Shown here piece after piece: positions 1 to 9,181 of a DNA stretch of 64,000 nucleotides. Position 1 is the stretch's first letter; the number at the start of each line of letters is the position of its first letter. The notes under the pieces were generated by a model, which saw only the letters and a program-made list of their open reading frames with translations, searched no databases and had not been told where the DNA came from. The position numbers and the translations under genes were made by a program. Source of the stretch: Woeseia oceani (GTDB lineage: Bacteria; Pseudomonadota; Gammaproteobacteria; Steroidobacterales; Woeseiaceae); NCBI RefSeq assembly GCF_001677435.1, contig NZ_CP016268.1, positions 3,523,001 to 3,587,000 on the forward strand, read 5' to 3'.

Positions 1-1069
1 CAAGCAACGGCACCCGTAAATCCGCTGGCATGGCCAGCGAACCGGACACGGCCGAAACCACGCCCTCCACGACCCCGAATTTTTGAAACGGCAGCGCGTC
101 AATGCGCATGCGCACGGCATCGCCTTTGGTCAGAAAGGCGATGTGCCGGTCCGGCACCAGCAATTCCACGTAGTAGCGGGCTTGCTCCGGCAGTATCGAC
201 AACAGCGCGTGCTGTGCGTCGACCGCTTCCCCGCGACGAACCAGCATGCCACTGACGGTACCGGCCAGCGGTGCTGGTACCACAAACTCCTTGTCGGCCA
301 TTGCGTTTGCTATGTGCCGGTCGAGTTGCTCACCCGCAATACGGCGTTCCGACATCGCTTGCTGGAAGATAAGCGGCAGATCCGCGAGTTGCCGCGCAAG
401 TCGTTGGTTGCTGGACTGCAGGACAGCAAGGCGCTGCTGCAGTTCGGTGCGCGCCAGGCTGCCGTCCAGCAATTGCAAACGCCGGCGTTCCACCTCCAGC
501 GCCGCGCTATGGCCTTTCGCCGCGACTGCCACGTGAGCCGCCAACTCGTGCTCAAGAATGTCGAGACGTTGATCGGCAACCCGCAATTGTTGTTGCAGGA
601 GGCCGGCTTCCTGTTCACCGTTTTCGAGCTGCTCACGCAACCGGGCCATTGCCGAAGCATGCAACCGTTTCGCTCTCCCGGCCTGCTCCGCTGAAACCGA
701 CTTTTCCTGCAGCAAAGACGCAAGCAAAGCCTCATCGGTGTTACGGTCGGATGTCATTCTTGCGACAGAGACACGCAGCAGAGGCGCCCCGGCGGCAACG
801 CTTGTGCCGTCCTGAACGAATACCTCCGCGACGACGCCATTGCGCTGGGCAAACACCGGCACATTGCCCGTTGTTGTAGTAACGTAGCCGCGCACGCTGT
901 CACGCGCCGTATAGTTCCCAAAGATCAGCAAAGCCACGACAGCGAGCAGCAACAAACCTACCCCTGCTGTCAGCAGGCCCTGAGAGGGCGGTGGCAGTTC
1001 CACGCAACGACCGTGCAAACTGTCGAAACGCGCATCCACGGCCTCCTGCCGATAGAGCGGCTCAACCAT
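1..1069 (-). CDS. HlyD/CvaA-type membrane fusion protein of a type I secretion system (partial, 3' end outside window)
   Basis: Reads leftward off the window edge, leaving the first 356 codons. One membrane anchor lies at about residues 31-52 after a short cytoplasmic tail. A lipoyl-like half (PVFAQRNGVVAEVFVQDG, about 71-88) follows, then a long Leu/Gln/Arg-rich coiled coil (about 110-255), then the second lipoyl half (VVPAPLAGTVSGMLVRRGE, about 263-281) and the start of the beta-barrel. This is the layout of periplasmic adaptors such as CvaA and RaxA that pair with peptidase-domain ABC exporters. The exporter would be expected beyond the left edge; none is visible. The ATG has no good ribosome site of its own. 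It overlaps the stop of an 18-codon leader frame with a GGGAG site, so coupled initiation is possible. Confidence 0.85.
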   Translation of the reverse strand, partial: MVEPLYRQEAVDARFDSLHGRCVELPPPSQGLLTAGVGLLLLAVVALLIFGNYTARDSVRGYVTTTTGNVPVFAQRNGVVAEVFVQDGTSVAAGAPLLRVSVARMTSDRNTDEALLASLLQEKSVSAEQAGRAKRLHASAMARLREQLENGEQEAGLLQQQLRVADQRLDILEHELAAHVAVAAKGHSAALEVERRRLQLLDGSLARTELQQRLAVLQSSNQRLARQLADLPLIFQQAMSERRIAGEQLDRHIANAMADKEFVVPAPLAGTVSGMLVRRGEAVDAQHALLSILPEQARYYVELLVPDRHIAFLTKGDAVRMRIDALPFQKFGVVEGVVSAVSGSLAMPADLRVPLL

Positions 1070-1118
1070 GCGACGACCGTTCGTCGTCAACTCCCATGCG
1101 ATGCGCGGCGATACACAT
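1062..1118 (-). CDS. possible 18-codon leader ORF overlapping the adaptor start
   Basis: A short frame encoding MCIAAHRMGVDDERSSHG begins with ATG seven bases after GGGAG. Its TGA lies just inside the start of the secretion adaptor gene (its reading crosses ATGGTTGA). The arrangement would allow translational coupling of a downstream gene that lacks its own Shine-Dalgarno site. The peptide resembles nothing I know, and short frames with decent ribosome sites also arise by chance. Confidence 0.25.
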   Translation of the reverse strand: MCIAAHRMGVDDERSSHG

Positions 1119-1247
1119 TTCGACGCTCCCTGTCGCTACAACGCGAGTCCGGTTCCTGCGTTGCAGCGTAGCGCCTGACAGCTATCGCGAGTAGCGCCTA
1201 ATCCGGGCGATATGCCTGTCTTTGCAGCTTGTATTGCATGCGCGGAT

Positions 1248-2630
1248 CTAACCGCCAGCCAGGACCCGCAGCAATCGGTACCAGTACTGCAGTGCGTCGT
1301 TGAACGAGGCAACCGAGATGCGCTCGTCCTGACCGTGCGCCCGTTGCTCGTCGGGTTCTTCGGCAATTGCCGAAACGCCGTACACCGGAATGCCCGCGCT
1401 GCGGATAAACAAGCCGTCGGTCGCCCCGGTACTCATTTCCGGCTCAACCTTGATACCCGGCCACATCTCGCTGGCGACACTGGCAATGGGTTGCATGATG
1501 GAATCGGTCAACGGTGACAATGGCGACGGTCTGGCCACATCGATCTGGGTCAGCGTTACGTCGTAGGGTGCGACGATATCCGTCAATGTCTGCTTGACGA
1601 GCTCGACGCTCATCTGCGGCAGTACCCGGCAGTTGATCACGGCGGTTGCCGTCTGCGGCAGTGCGTTCTCCGCATGGCCGCCTTCGATCCCTGTGGCCAC
1701 ACAGGTCGTACGCGCTTGCGCGTTGAAATAGCTGTGCGCCGGCAACTCGGCCAGTTGCGCTTCGCTCAGGTCATTGTTGACCAGTGCGTCCAGCAACAGC
1801 TGTTCGTCACCTTCAGTCTCCGCTGACCGCGCGGCAAAAAACGCCCGTGTCGTATCATTCAGGTCAACCGGAAACTCGTGCTGTTGCTGGGCTGCAAGTG
1901 CCCGCGCCATTCTGTAAATCGGGTTGTCCTGCCGTGGCAGTGAGCTGTGACCGCCCGGGTCCAGCGCCTGCAGGCGAAAGCTGACGTAGACCTTTTCGCT
2001 GGTCTGGACAATGAACGCAGTACGCTCACCGCCACTGATGTTGACGAACCCGGCATCCGTATTCAGCGCAAACTCCGCATCAATCAGGTTGCGGCCTTTG
2101 GTTGCCAGCCAGTCTGCGCCAGCGCCGGTGGTTTCTTCGTCACCGGTCAACATCGCAATCAGGTCACGGTTCGGCTGGAAGCCTTCGCGCTTCATGCGGA
2201 TAAAGTTGGCCACAATAATTGCCGCGCCCGCTTTGTTGTCGACCGTTCCGCGACCGTAGAAGTAACCGTCTTTCTCGATCATTGTGTACGGATCAACAGA
2301 CCAGTCTTCGCGCAAGGCTTCAACCACATCCAGGTGCGCCATCATCAAGATTGGCTTCTGAGTCGGCTGCGAACTCCGGTAGCGAATTACCAGATTGGCA
2401 GCACCGCCATTGGGAGCAACAACGGTCAGGTCTTCATCCGCAAAGCCCGCGTCGCGAAGTCGTTTAGTGATCAGACCAATCACTTCGCTCATGTCATTGC
2501 CGCCACTGGGTGCGGTGTTGCTGTCTATCAGCTCCTTGAAGATTTGTTGCGCAAGCACTTCATCGGCGTGAACCGGCATACCCTGCAACAGGCAGCACAT
2601 CAACAGGGACATTACGGCGGTATTTCGCAT
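1248..2630 (-). CDS. Secreted M20-family zinc metallopeptidase
   Basis: A 460-residue exported peptidase of the M20 clan, which removes terminal amino acids from peptides or hydrolyses acylated amino acids using two zinc ions. The start is the ATG preceded by GGAG seven bases away; it opens with a signal peptide (MRNTAVMSLLMCCLLQGMPVHA). Metal and catalytic residues appear in family order: H99 and D101 (MMAHLDVV), bridging D131 (GRGTVDNKAGA), the E165-E166 pair (LTGDEETTG), D192 (LNTDAG), and a late His in the GHAHGQDER-like C-terminal segment (RAHGQDERIS). Exact substrate cannot be read. It stands alone and fits the peptide-scavenging theme of the neighbourhood. Confidence 0.92.
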   Translation of the reverse strand: MRNTAVMSLLMCCLLQGMPVHADEVLAQQIFKELIDSNTAPSGGNDMSEVIGLITKRLRDAGFADEDLTVVAPNGGAANLVIRYRSSQPTQKPILMMAHLDVVEALREDWSVDPYTMIEKDGYFYGRGTVDNKAGAAIIVANFIRMKREGFQPNRDLIAMLTGDEETTGAGADWLATKGRNLIDAEFALNTDAGFVNISGGERTAFIVQTSEKVYVSFRLQALDPGGHSSLPRQDNPIYRMARALAAQQQHEFPVDLNDTTRAFFAARSAETEGDEQLLLDALVNNDLSEAQLAELPAHSYFNAQARTTCVATGIEGGHAENALPQTATAVINCRVLPQMSVELVKQTLTDIVAPYDVTLTQIDVARPSPLSPLTDSIMQPIASVASEMWPGIKVEPEMSTGATDGLFIRSAGIPVYGVSAIAEEPDEQRAHGQDERISVASFNDALQYWYRLLRVLAGG

Positions 2631-2815
2631 GGTGAAACTCCGGATACTGTTTGGCGTTGGTCCAGTGTATGCCGGGTATTGCGCGCGGTCACTACGAATT
2701 GCCGGCACCGGTCCATTCCCGGTACTGTGGTCGCTATAGCGCTGCACAATCTATCGACTTCATGCGAAGTTAAATTATTCTCGGCACAGCGCGACTGCAA
2801 CTTTGGGAACTCACA

Positions 2816-3982
2816 ATGCCGTACGACACCCGACAATACGCCGCGATCAGCGACGTGATTACTGATCTCAACCCGGGTGAACCGGTTTACTGCATTTATC
2901 CACGGCTGTTGCACAACGATGTCCGGCAGTTTGTCAGTGGCTTTCCCGGTCGGGTGATGTATGCGGTGAAAGCGAACCCGGACCCACGCATCGTGGAGCA
3001 TGTACTGACCGCCGGGGTTCGTGATGTCGACGCGGCATCCATTGAAGAAATGGAACTCGTGCACGCCATAGACCCCACCGTTCGCTGTTACTTCATGGCG
3101 CCGGTGCGTCTGCGCGGTGCTGTCGAACGCGCCTACACTGCGCACCACGTTCGCGACTATGTGGTCGATCATCATGATGAATTGCGGCGGGTTGCCGCCG
3201 AGCTTCCGCAACAGGACGTCACCGTGTTCGTGCGCATGGCGACCGATAACCCGGACGCCACCTACAACCTTTCCGAAAAATTCGGCGCGAGTCACGCCGA
3301 CACCGTTGCGCTGCTGCGCGAGGTTGCCAGCCTGGGCTTTGAACCGGCACTCGCGTTCAATACCGGCTCACTGGTCCGGCGACCGGGGGCTTACGTCGAT
3401 GCATTGAAGCACTGTCAAAAGGTACTAGAGGAAGCCGGCGTAGCCGTTCGACAAGTGGATGTTGGTGGTGGTTTTCCGAGCGACTACCCCGGCATGCAAA
3501 GCGAACCCTGGGAGTCTTTTTTCAAGGCCATTGACGAGACCCGGCAATCGTTACCGTTGCTCCGCAACGTGGAACTGCACGCGGAACCGGGACGCGCCTT
3601 GATCGCGAACGGCATGTCACTCCTGACCCAGGTTTTGCATCGCGCCGGTAACCGCCTGTTCATCAATGACGGTGTCTGGGGCAGCATGGTTGAACCGATG
3701 CTTTCCAAAGGCGAGTTGCGTTATCCGTCGCGCGCGTTCCGTGGCACAACACCAGTGACCGGCGCGGACCAAAACTACGAGGTGTTCGGCCCGACCTGCG
3801 ATTCGATGGATCGTTTGCCCGCGCCGTTGCCACTGCCCTGTGATCTCGCGGCCGGGGACTGGATCGAATTCGGCACGATGGGGGCTTACAGCCTGAGTAA
3901 CCGCACCCACTTCAATGGTTTCTTTCCTGACAACTTTGTCGAGATCGTGGGCGACACCAGCGCACCACCCAGCATAGGCTGA
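2816..3982 (+). CDS. Fold-type III PLP decarboxylase, ornithine decarboxylase-like
   Basis: 388 residues of the eukaryote-type Orn/DAP/Arg decarboxylase family, expected to convert ornithine (or a related basic amino acid) to a diamine in the cytoplasm. K52 in YAVKANPDP is the PLP Schiff-base lysine. GGGFPSDYPG (about 225) binds the phosphate and HAEPGRAL (about 256) lies in the active site. FGPTCDSMD carries C328 and D329, the pair that marks ornithine decarboxylases as opposed to diaminopimelate decarboxylases. A small inverted repeat (ACTTC-N4-GAAGT, 2757-2770) lies upstream of the ATG. The M16 peptidase gene begins only 3 nt after the stop, so the two are probably co-transcribed. Lysine/ornithine dual specificity is possible. 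Confidence 0.85.
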   Translation: MPYDTRQYAAISDVITDLNPGEPVYCIYPRLLHNDVRQFVSGFPGRVMYAVKANPDPRIVEHVLTAGVRDVDAASIEEMELVHAIDPTVRCYFMAPVRLRGAVERAYTAHHVRDYVVDHHDELRRVAAELPQQDVTVFVRMATDNPDATYNLSEKFGASHADTVALLREVASLGFEPALAFNTGSLVRRPGAYVDALKHCQKVLEEAGVAVRQVDVGGGFPSDYPGMQSEPWESFFKAIDETRQSLPLLRNVELHAEPGRALIANGMSLLTQVLHRAGNRLFINDGVWGSMVEPMLSKGELRYPSRAFRGTTPVTGADQNYEVFGPTCDSMDRLPAPLPLPCDLAAGDWIEFGTMGAYSLSNRTHFNGFFPDNFVEIVGDTSAPPSIG

Positions 3983-3985
3983 ACC

Positions 3986-6580
3986 ATGACATCGCGACTG
4001 CCATTATTCTTGCTGGCCCTGTTGCTTGGGCACACCGCAAGCGCGGAGCTGAACCTCGCAGGTGCCAGTCAGCACACACTCGACAACGGCTTGACCGTCC
4101 TGATCCTTGAGGAACAAAGCTTTCCACTGGTCAGTGTCCAGATGCTGTACCGCGCAGGCGCGCGTGACGAGATTCCCGGCCGCACCGGGCTCGCGCACTT
4201 CCTGGAACACATGGCGTTTCGCGGCAGCGAACATTTCCCGGACACCGGGCTGGTCAGCTCCATTTATGCCGCCGGCGGTGAATGGCACGGCTACACCTGG
4301 ATCGACCAGACCACTTACTTTGCCACCGCACCGCTTGCAGCACTCGATTTGTTGCTCGACATCGAAGCCGATCGCATGGCCCGTCTCGATATTTCGGCAG
4401 CCGATATTCCGGCCGAACGCGGCGCCGTGCTGGCCGAGATGAACGGCTATGAGAACGACATCACTGCCGTCTTGCACGATGCGAGTATTTTCGCCGCATT
4501 GACGGCGCACCCGTACCGCAACAATACGATCGGCTGGGCCAGCGACGTGCGTGCCATTACCAGCGAGGATGTCGCCGCGTTCTACGCACGGCACTATCAC
4601 CCCGGCAACGCCATCCTGGCGATAGTCGGCGCTGTCGATACCGATACCGTACTCAAGTCGGTCAAGGAACGCTTTGCCATGTTGCAAGGTCGTGCGGCAA
4701 CGCCGTTGCCGGTGACCATCGAACCCGTACAGCAGGGCGAGCGACGCGTGCGCCTGCTACGTCCGGGCACGCGCAAACACTTCCAGTTGGTCTGGCACGC
4801 GCCGTCCGCCGTTAGTGCAGACTACGCTGCATTCCTGCTGTTGCAGGAATTACTGGGTGCCAGCTCGGGCGTCAATTTCCTGCAGAACGACTGGGGTACG
4901 CCTGCGCGACCGGGGTCGCTGTTGCACGGCATCAGTGACGACATCAACACGTGGTTTATACCGACGGCACAGCCGTACGTGTTCACGATCAGTGGCAGCA
5001 TTGCGAATGACGGGAATGAAGCTGAACTGGAAAATGCCATCGATGCCGCACTTGTCACGGCCGCGGAGCAGCCGGTTGGGGCGGAGCGCTTCGCCGCTGC
5101 CAAGCAACGTCTGCTGGATGAGCTGCTGCTGGATGTGCAGACCACCGAGGATGCGGCTCACCAGTTGGCGTACTTTTCTGGCATTGACGCACTGGATACG
5201 CTGCTCTCGTTGCGCGCCCGCATAGCAGCGCTCGAGGTCAGTGACGTGCAGCGGGTCGCGAAGCGATATTTGTCGGCGCAACAACGGACCGTGGCCTGGA
5301 GTGTGGACGGCACGAGCCCGCAATCGCCCCACTCGGCAGCGCCGGCGCAGAAAGTAAGCGTGGACAGAGTCGCAAGTGACAGCCAGCCGGCTCCCGCACC
5401 GCGCGTCGTGCACCTCGACAATGGCACGCCGGTGATCGCCCAGGAATCCGGACTGTCAGCCACCGTGCACCTGCTCGCCATCGTGCGCGGTCAGTATGCG
5501 AACGACGCTGCAACCCTGCGCAGTGATACCCCGATCAACGGTCGCAGCGCGTTCAGCCTGACGACACCAAACCGGCAACTGCATGCACTGATCGAACAGG
5601 CCGCGACCGCCCTGCACGAAGCGCGGCCACAAGCTGCTGCAGCACCACCGGCCGACGACCCCTACCAGCGTACGGAACAGATATTCGCCCGTATCGCCGG
5701 CAGCCCTCAGCCCGGTCTTGCGGATTCGCAAGCCGTACCTGAACTGCTGGTCGTTGCCGGTCAGGTCGATACCAGCACCCTGCTCGATCAGCTCAACAAT
5801 GAATTCGCCGCGAACAAAAAGACCACGCAAGGTACGAATGGCAATCCAGCGACCAGGGCCGTCTCAGCAAACGCAAACGCAAACGCGGCAGGCGCAACAG
5901 ACGCCGGCAACCCACTGTTCAATAGCCAGCAGGACCAGCGAACCGAACCCGGGAGCGCCTCGACCACACCCGCGGAACGCCAGGAGTCCGCCGGGTTTCT
6001 GACCGGGGCACCCGCGGCCCTGCGGGAACACATCGACCTGCCTCTGGCGCAGGCCCGGACCGGCTACATAGTCGCCGCACCCGGTCCGCAGGACCCGACG
6101 CTGGATGCCTGGCTTGCGGCCCTGTACATCCTCAGTCACGACTACGAAGGCCGCCTCGGCAAGCAGGCCATTTCGCGGCGCGGCCTCGTCTACTACATCG
6201 ACAGCCGTTATCGCTCAGACGGAACGCATGGCTGGATTACGTTGTCGGCCGGGGTCAGTCCGGACAAACAGGCCGATTTCCGCAAACTGCTGGCAGCTGA
6301 ACTGGAGCGGCTGATCAGCGAACCGCCGAACGCGCAAGAAGTAGCGGACGCATTGCAACACCGGACAGGCCGCGCCCTAAGCGCGCATCAAAGCAATCAG
6401 GAACTGGCCGACAACCTTGCGCGGCACTGGTTGTGGCACGGGCAACTGGAGAGTTCGGCCGGGCTGCAAACCAGACTGGCGCGCGTCAGCCGTGATGACA
6501 TCCTGCGCGTGTTGCCGGATTTCGTCGCCGGCACGGTCGTCGAAGTGACGGTACGTGCCGCTGACAAGCAGCCGTTGTAA
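3986..6580 (+). CDS. Periplasmic M16-family (pitrilysin-like) zinc protease
   Basis: 864 residues with a clean signal peptide (MTSRLPLFLLALLLGHTASA). The first half is the active module: inverted zinc motif H71-F-L-E74-H75 in GLAHFLEHMAFRG, and the third ligand E151 in ERGAVLAEMN, 77 residues after E74 as the family requires. The second half (about 470-864) is an M16-like domain without the motif, as usual for the non-catalytic clamshell half. A low-complexity linker rich in Ala/Asn/Gly (about 620-665) separates the pieces; part comes from three tandem GCAAAC units at 5867-5884. Such enzymes degrade peptides enclosed between the two halves. It likely shares a transcript with the decarboxylase just upstream. 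Confidence 0.93.
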   Translation: MTSRLPLFLLALLLGHTASAELNLAGASQHTLDNGLTVLILEEQSFPLVSVQMLYRAGARDEIPGRTGLAHFLEHMAFRGSEHFPDTGLVSSIYAAGGEWHGYTWIDQTTYFATAPLAALDLLLDIEADRMARLDISAADIPAERGAVLAEMNGYENDITAVLHDASIFAALTAHPYRNNTIGWASDVRAITSEDVAAFYARHYHPGNAILAIVGAVDTDTVLKSVKERFAMLQGRAATPLPVTIEPVQQGERRVRLLRPGTRKHFQLVWHAPSAVSADYAAFLLLQELLGASSGVNFLQNDWGTPARPGSLLHGISDDINTWFIPTAQPYVFTISGSIANDGNEAELENAIDAALVTAAEQPVGAERFAAAKQRLLDELLLDVQTTEDAAHQLAYFSGIDALDTLLSLRARIAALEVSDVQRVAKRYLSAQQRTVAWSVDGTSPQSPHSAAPAQKVSVDRVASDSQPAPAPRVVHLDNGTPVIAQESGLSATVHLLAIVRGQYANDAATLRSDTPINGRSAFSLTTPNRQLHALIEQAATALHEARPQAAAAPPADDPYQRTEQIFARIAGSPQPGLADSQAVPELLVVAGQVDTSTLLDQLNNEFAANKKTTQGTNGNPATRAVSANANANAAGATDAGNPLFNSQQDQRTEPGSASTTPAERQESAGFLTGAPAALREHIDLPLAQARTGYIVAAPGPQDPTLDAWLAALYILSHDYEGRLGKQAISRRGLVYYIDSRYRSDGTHGWITLSAGVSPDKQADFRKLLAAELERLISEPPNAQEVADALQHRTGRALSAHQSNQELADNLARHWLWHGQLESSAGLQTRLARVSRDDILRVLPDFVAGTVVEVTVRAADKQPL
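5867..5888 (+). repeat. Short hexanucleotide repeat (GCAAAC)3 inside the M16 gene
   Basis: Three perfect GCAAAC units followed by a degenerate GCGGCA encode an Asn-Ala run in the inter-domain linker. A change of one unit would add or remove two residues without shifting frame. Confidence 0.7.
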
Positions 6581-6628
6581 CTCGCGACGGAGTATCTGCA
6601 AGAACCCGGGTGGTCGCCAACGCGTGCG

Positions 6629-9160
6629 CTAGCGGCGCTGCAGAAATATCGCTTTCGCCGCAGCGATGTTGTCGAGTACCGTGCGCCGCTCCTGTTCCGT
6701 GTTGTAGTCCGGGTGCCCAACGGTGTTGTCGCGCAGGTCGTCCAGCCAGGCGATGAAATAATCCGCATCACTGCCGCAGGCCAGCTCATTATTGGCAACG
6801 TCGGTAAACACTGCGTTGGTGGTTGCATAAGGGTACAAATCAAATACGTCGGGCGAAGACTCGTCGTTCCATGCACGTAGCAACAACCAGCCGTCTTCGC
6901 GAACCGGCACGCTGCCGTCGATATCCGCGCTCATGCCATTCTCACTGATTGCAAAATGGCGAACGACCTCGCCGTTTTGCACCAGCTCCAGATGATCGAT
7001 CGGCACCAGTGAGCGCATGAAGCCCTTGAAGCGCAGCTCCCCGCCGTCCGCTGGCAAGTTGATCGTCGTGCCCGGCGCCTGACCGTCGACAGTCAGTTCA
7101 AGTAAAGGGCCATTGGTGGCAATGGTGCGGCCGGCACGGAGCGCGGCAAGCCACGCAGCACGACGCTCGTCCGGGTTTGCCGGGTTGCCACTGACCCGCG
7201 CGTAGGTGCGATTGATGCCGACCGGGCCGCGCAACGACGCGTAGTTGGCCATTGCATCCGTACCGCCGGCGGCGGCGAGCGGCAGGCCGCAATTCAGCAG
7301 CCGATACCAGACTTCTGCGGAGGTGCGGTGATCAGCAAAGCCGACAACCTCGTAGTAATCGGCTGTGCCCAGCGCGGCGTCCACCGGCAAGGCATTGCTG
7401 AGTGATTCGGTCGCCGGGTCGGGGATACTGAGAAAGGGATGCACGTAGCCAACCAGCGCGTTCTGCGCGTGCGCGAGCCTGGCGACCGTGGTGTTATCCG
7501 GGTACGGGCTGGCCAGCCCGGTGTTCGCGTACGTCGTGTAACCCGGCAACAGGAAGTGTTCATCGAGGCCAAGCAGACCGAGGTGCCCCCAGTAACTCGT
7601 GTGAAACTCCTGACCGTGCAACAGCAGTGTATCTGCCGTTGAGGCCGTATCGGGCATCGTTGTGAAGGTGCGAATGTCCGGTATGCGCTGTTCCTTGTTG
7701 ACCACCAGATTGAAAACGACATCGAGGTCTTCTGCCGCTGCCTGTTGCACCAGTCGCGGCGGCGTGTTGCGGTAATGACCGCCGTAGTTCATGTGCACAT
7801 GCACGTCCGCACTGATCCACTGCTGCCATTCTGCTGGCAGGTCGAGTGGCTCGAGCTGAATGTCGATCTGGCGCGTGCCATTGTTGCGGACGTCGATGCT
7901 GCGCTGCGCGATGCGGTGTTCCATGCCCCGCCAGACAACGATACGCGCCTCGCCTGCCGGCAGTGACACAGTGGCTGCGCCAGCACTGTGGAAATACTGC
8001 GGTTCGTAGTCAGTCGCCTGCCGGTCGAAACCGTCGTCCGCGTGCAGCCATGCATCGTCCGGCGCGTAACGCCGTCCGTCCGCGCCCGTAACCATCACCC
8101 GCGCGGCGACCGGCTTGCCGTCCGCGCCCAACGTGCGCACAAGGACCGCGCCGCGTGACTGCAGCCACTCGCGTTCGTCAATCGCAAGCGTCGTAACCGC
8201 GCCGCTGGTCATGTCTTGCACGCGAATTTCCAGGCCACCGTTTTCGTTGGCGATGTAGGCAATCCGCTCACCATCCGGGGACCAGCGCGCTGCCGTGACA
8301 TCGTAGTCGCCGTAGCTGAGCGGCAGCGGATCGCCCCCACCGGCGGCCGTCGTCAGCCACAGCTGATGCCATTGCCGGCCGAGATACGACGAGTAGATGA
8401 CCCGCTTGCCGTCCGGCGACCAGTCCGGCTGCGCGCGCCAGGTGGTTTCTTCCAGCCGTACCGGCGTCGTTTCCCCACTGTCGAGATCGCGACGCCAGAT
8501 CGCGCCGCTGCCATAAATGATTTCCGGGTTGCTGACATACAGCAGCGATTTGCCGTCCGGCGACCAGCTCGGGCTCAACTCGTGATCGACTTCACCGTAG
8601 TAATAACGCGGCTTACGACTGACCCGCTCCTGCAGCATCGGCGCACTTTCGAATCCCTGCCCGGTAAACGAACCGAGGTACACATGGAAGCGGCCGTTCG
8701 TGCGGGTCGAAACCCAGGCAAGGCGTTTGCCATCCGGCGCAAACCGCGGCTCCAGGTTGACGTTGCCGTCGCTCGTTAATGCGCTGACCCGACCGCTGGC
8801 GAGATCGAGGGTGTGCAGCTCCAGTGCATCGCCGTCGTAGCGCGCGAACACGACCGTGCTGCCATCCGGCGATACGTCCGGCTGATAATCGTAACCCGGG
8901 CCACTGGTCAACTGCCGGGCGCGGTTCGAATCCAGCCGCTGTAACCACAGGCTGCCTTGCATCGAGTACACGATGGAATTGCTGTCCGGCAACCATGCCA
9001 GCGAACTCGGCCCGCTGGTGAGCTGTGGCAGATACATCTCACGAAAATAGTAATCATGAGGTACCTTGATCTGCGACAGGACCGGTACCCGTTCTGCCGC
9101 CAGCGACATCGCGACGGGCAGCATGCACAAGAGCAATAACAACCGCGTGAAGCGAATCAC
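6629..9160 (-). CDS. Exported TolB-type beta-propeller fused to a CehA/McbA-family PHP metallohydrolase domain
   Basis: 843 residues starting at GTG with GGAG eight bases upstream, then a signal peptide (MIRFTRLLLLLCMLPVAMSLA). Residues about 45-330 contain repeated propeller blades with the WD40-like/TolB signature (SPDGKRLAWVS, SPDGKSLLYVS, SPDGKRVIYSS, SPDGERIAYIA). From about residue 449 comes a polymerase-and-histidinol-phosphatase type domain, opened by ADVHVHMNYGGHY with metal-binding His residues and continuing with YVHPF and GGTDAMANY. CehA/McbA proteins include carbaryl and other ester/amide hydrolases, but the substrate here is unknown. Fusion to a propeller suggests a carrier or peptide-binding platform in the periplasm. 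It converges with the M16 gene, with about 48 bases between. Confidence 0.88.
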   Translation of the reverse strand: MIRFTRLLLLLCMLPVAMSLAAERVPVLSQIKVPHDYYFREMYLPQLTSGPSSLAWLPDSNSIVYSMQGSLWLQRLDSNRARQLTSGPGYDYQPDVSPDGSTVVFARYDGDALELHTLDLASGRVSALTSDGNVNLEPRFAPDGKRLAWVSTRTNGRFHVYLGSFTGQGFESAPMLQERVSRKPRYYYGEVDHELSPSWSPDGKSLLYVSNPEIIYGSGAIWRRDLDSGETTPVRLEETTWRAQPDWSPDGKRVIYSSYLGRQWHQLWLTTAAGGGDPLPLSYGDYDVTAARWSPDGERIAYIANENGGLEIRVQDMTSGAVTTLAIDEREWLQSRGAVLVRTLGADGKPVAARVMVTGADGRRYAPDDAWLHADDGFDRQATDYEPQYFHSAGAATVSLPAGEARIVVWRGMEHRIAQRSIDVRNNGTRQIDIQLEPLDLPAEWQQWISADVHVHMNYGGHYRNTPPRLVQQAAAEDLDVVFNLVVNKEQRIPDIRTFTTMPDTASTADTLLLHGQEFHTSYWGHLGLLGLDEHFLLPGYTTYANTGLASPYPDNTTVARLAHAQNALVGYVHPFLSIPDPATESLSNALPVDAALGTADYYEVVGFADHRTSAEVWYRLLNCGLPLAAAGGTDAMANYASLRGPVGINRTYARVSGNPANPDERRAAWLAALRAGRTIATNGPLLELTVDGQAPGTTINLPADGGELRFKGFMRSLVPIDHLELVQNGEVVRHFAISENGMSADIDGSVPVREDGWLLLRAWNDESSPDVFDLYPYATTNAVFTDVANNELACGSDADYFIAWLDDLRDNTVGHPDYNTEQERRTVLDNIAAAKAIFLQRR

Positions 9161-9181
9161 TGGCAGATCTCCGTTAACCGT

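Noticed and set aside
1947-2858. Long open frame (about 300 codons) antisense to the M20 peptidase
   Set aside because: Shadow of a high-GC gene: no domain, no ribosome site, and the opposite strand carries all metal ligands in order.
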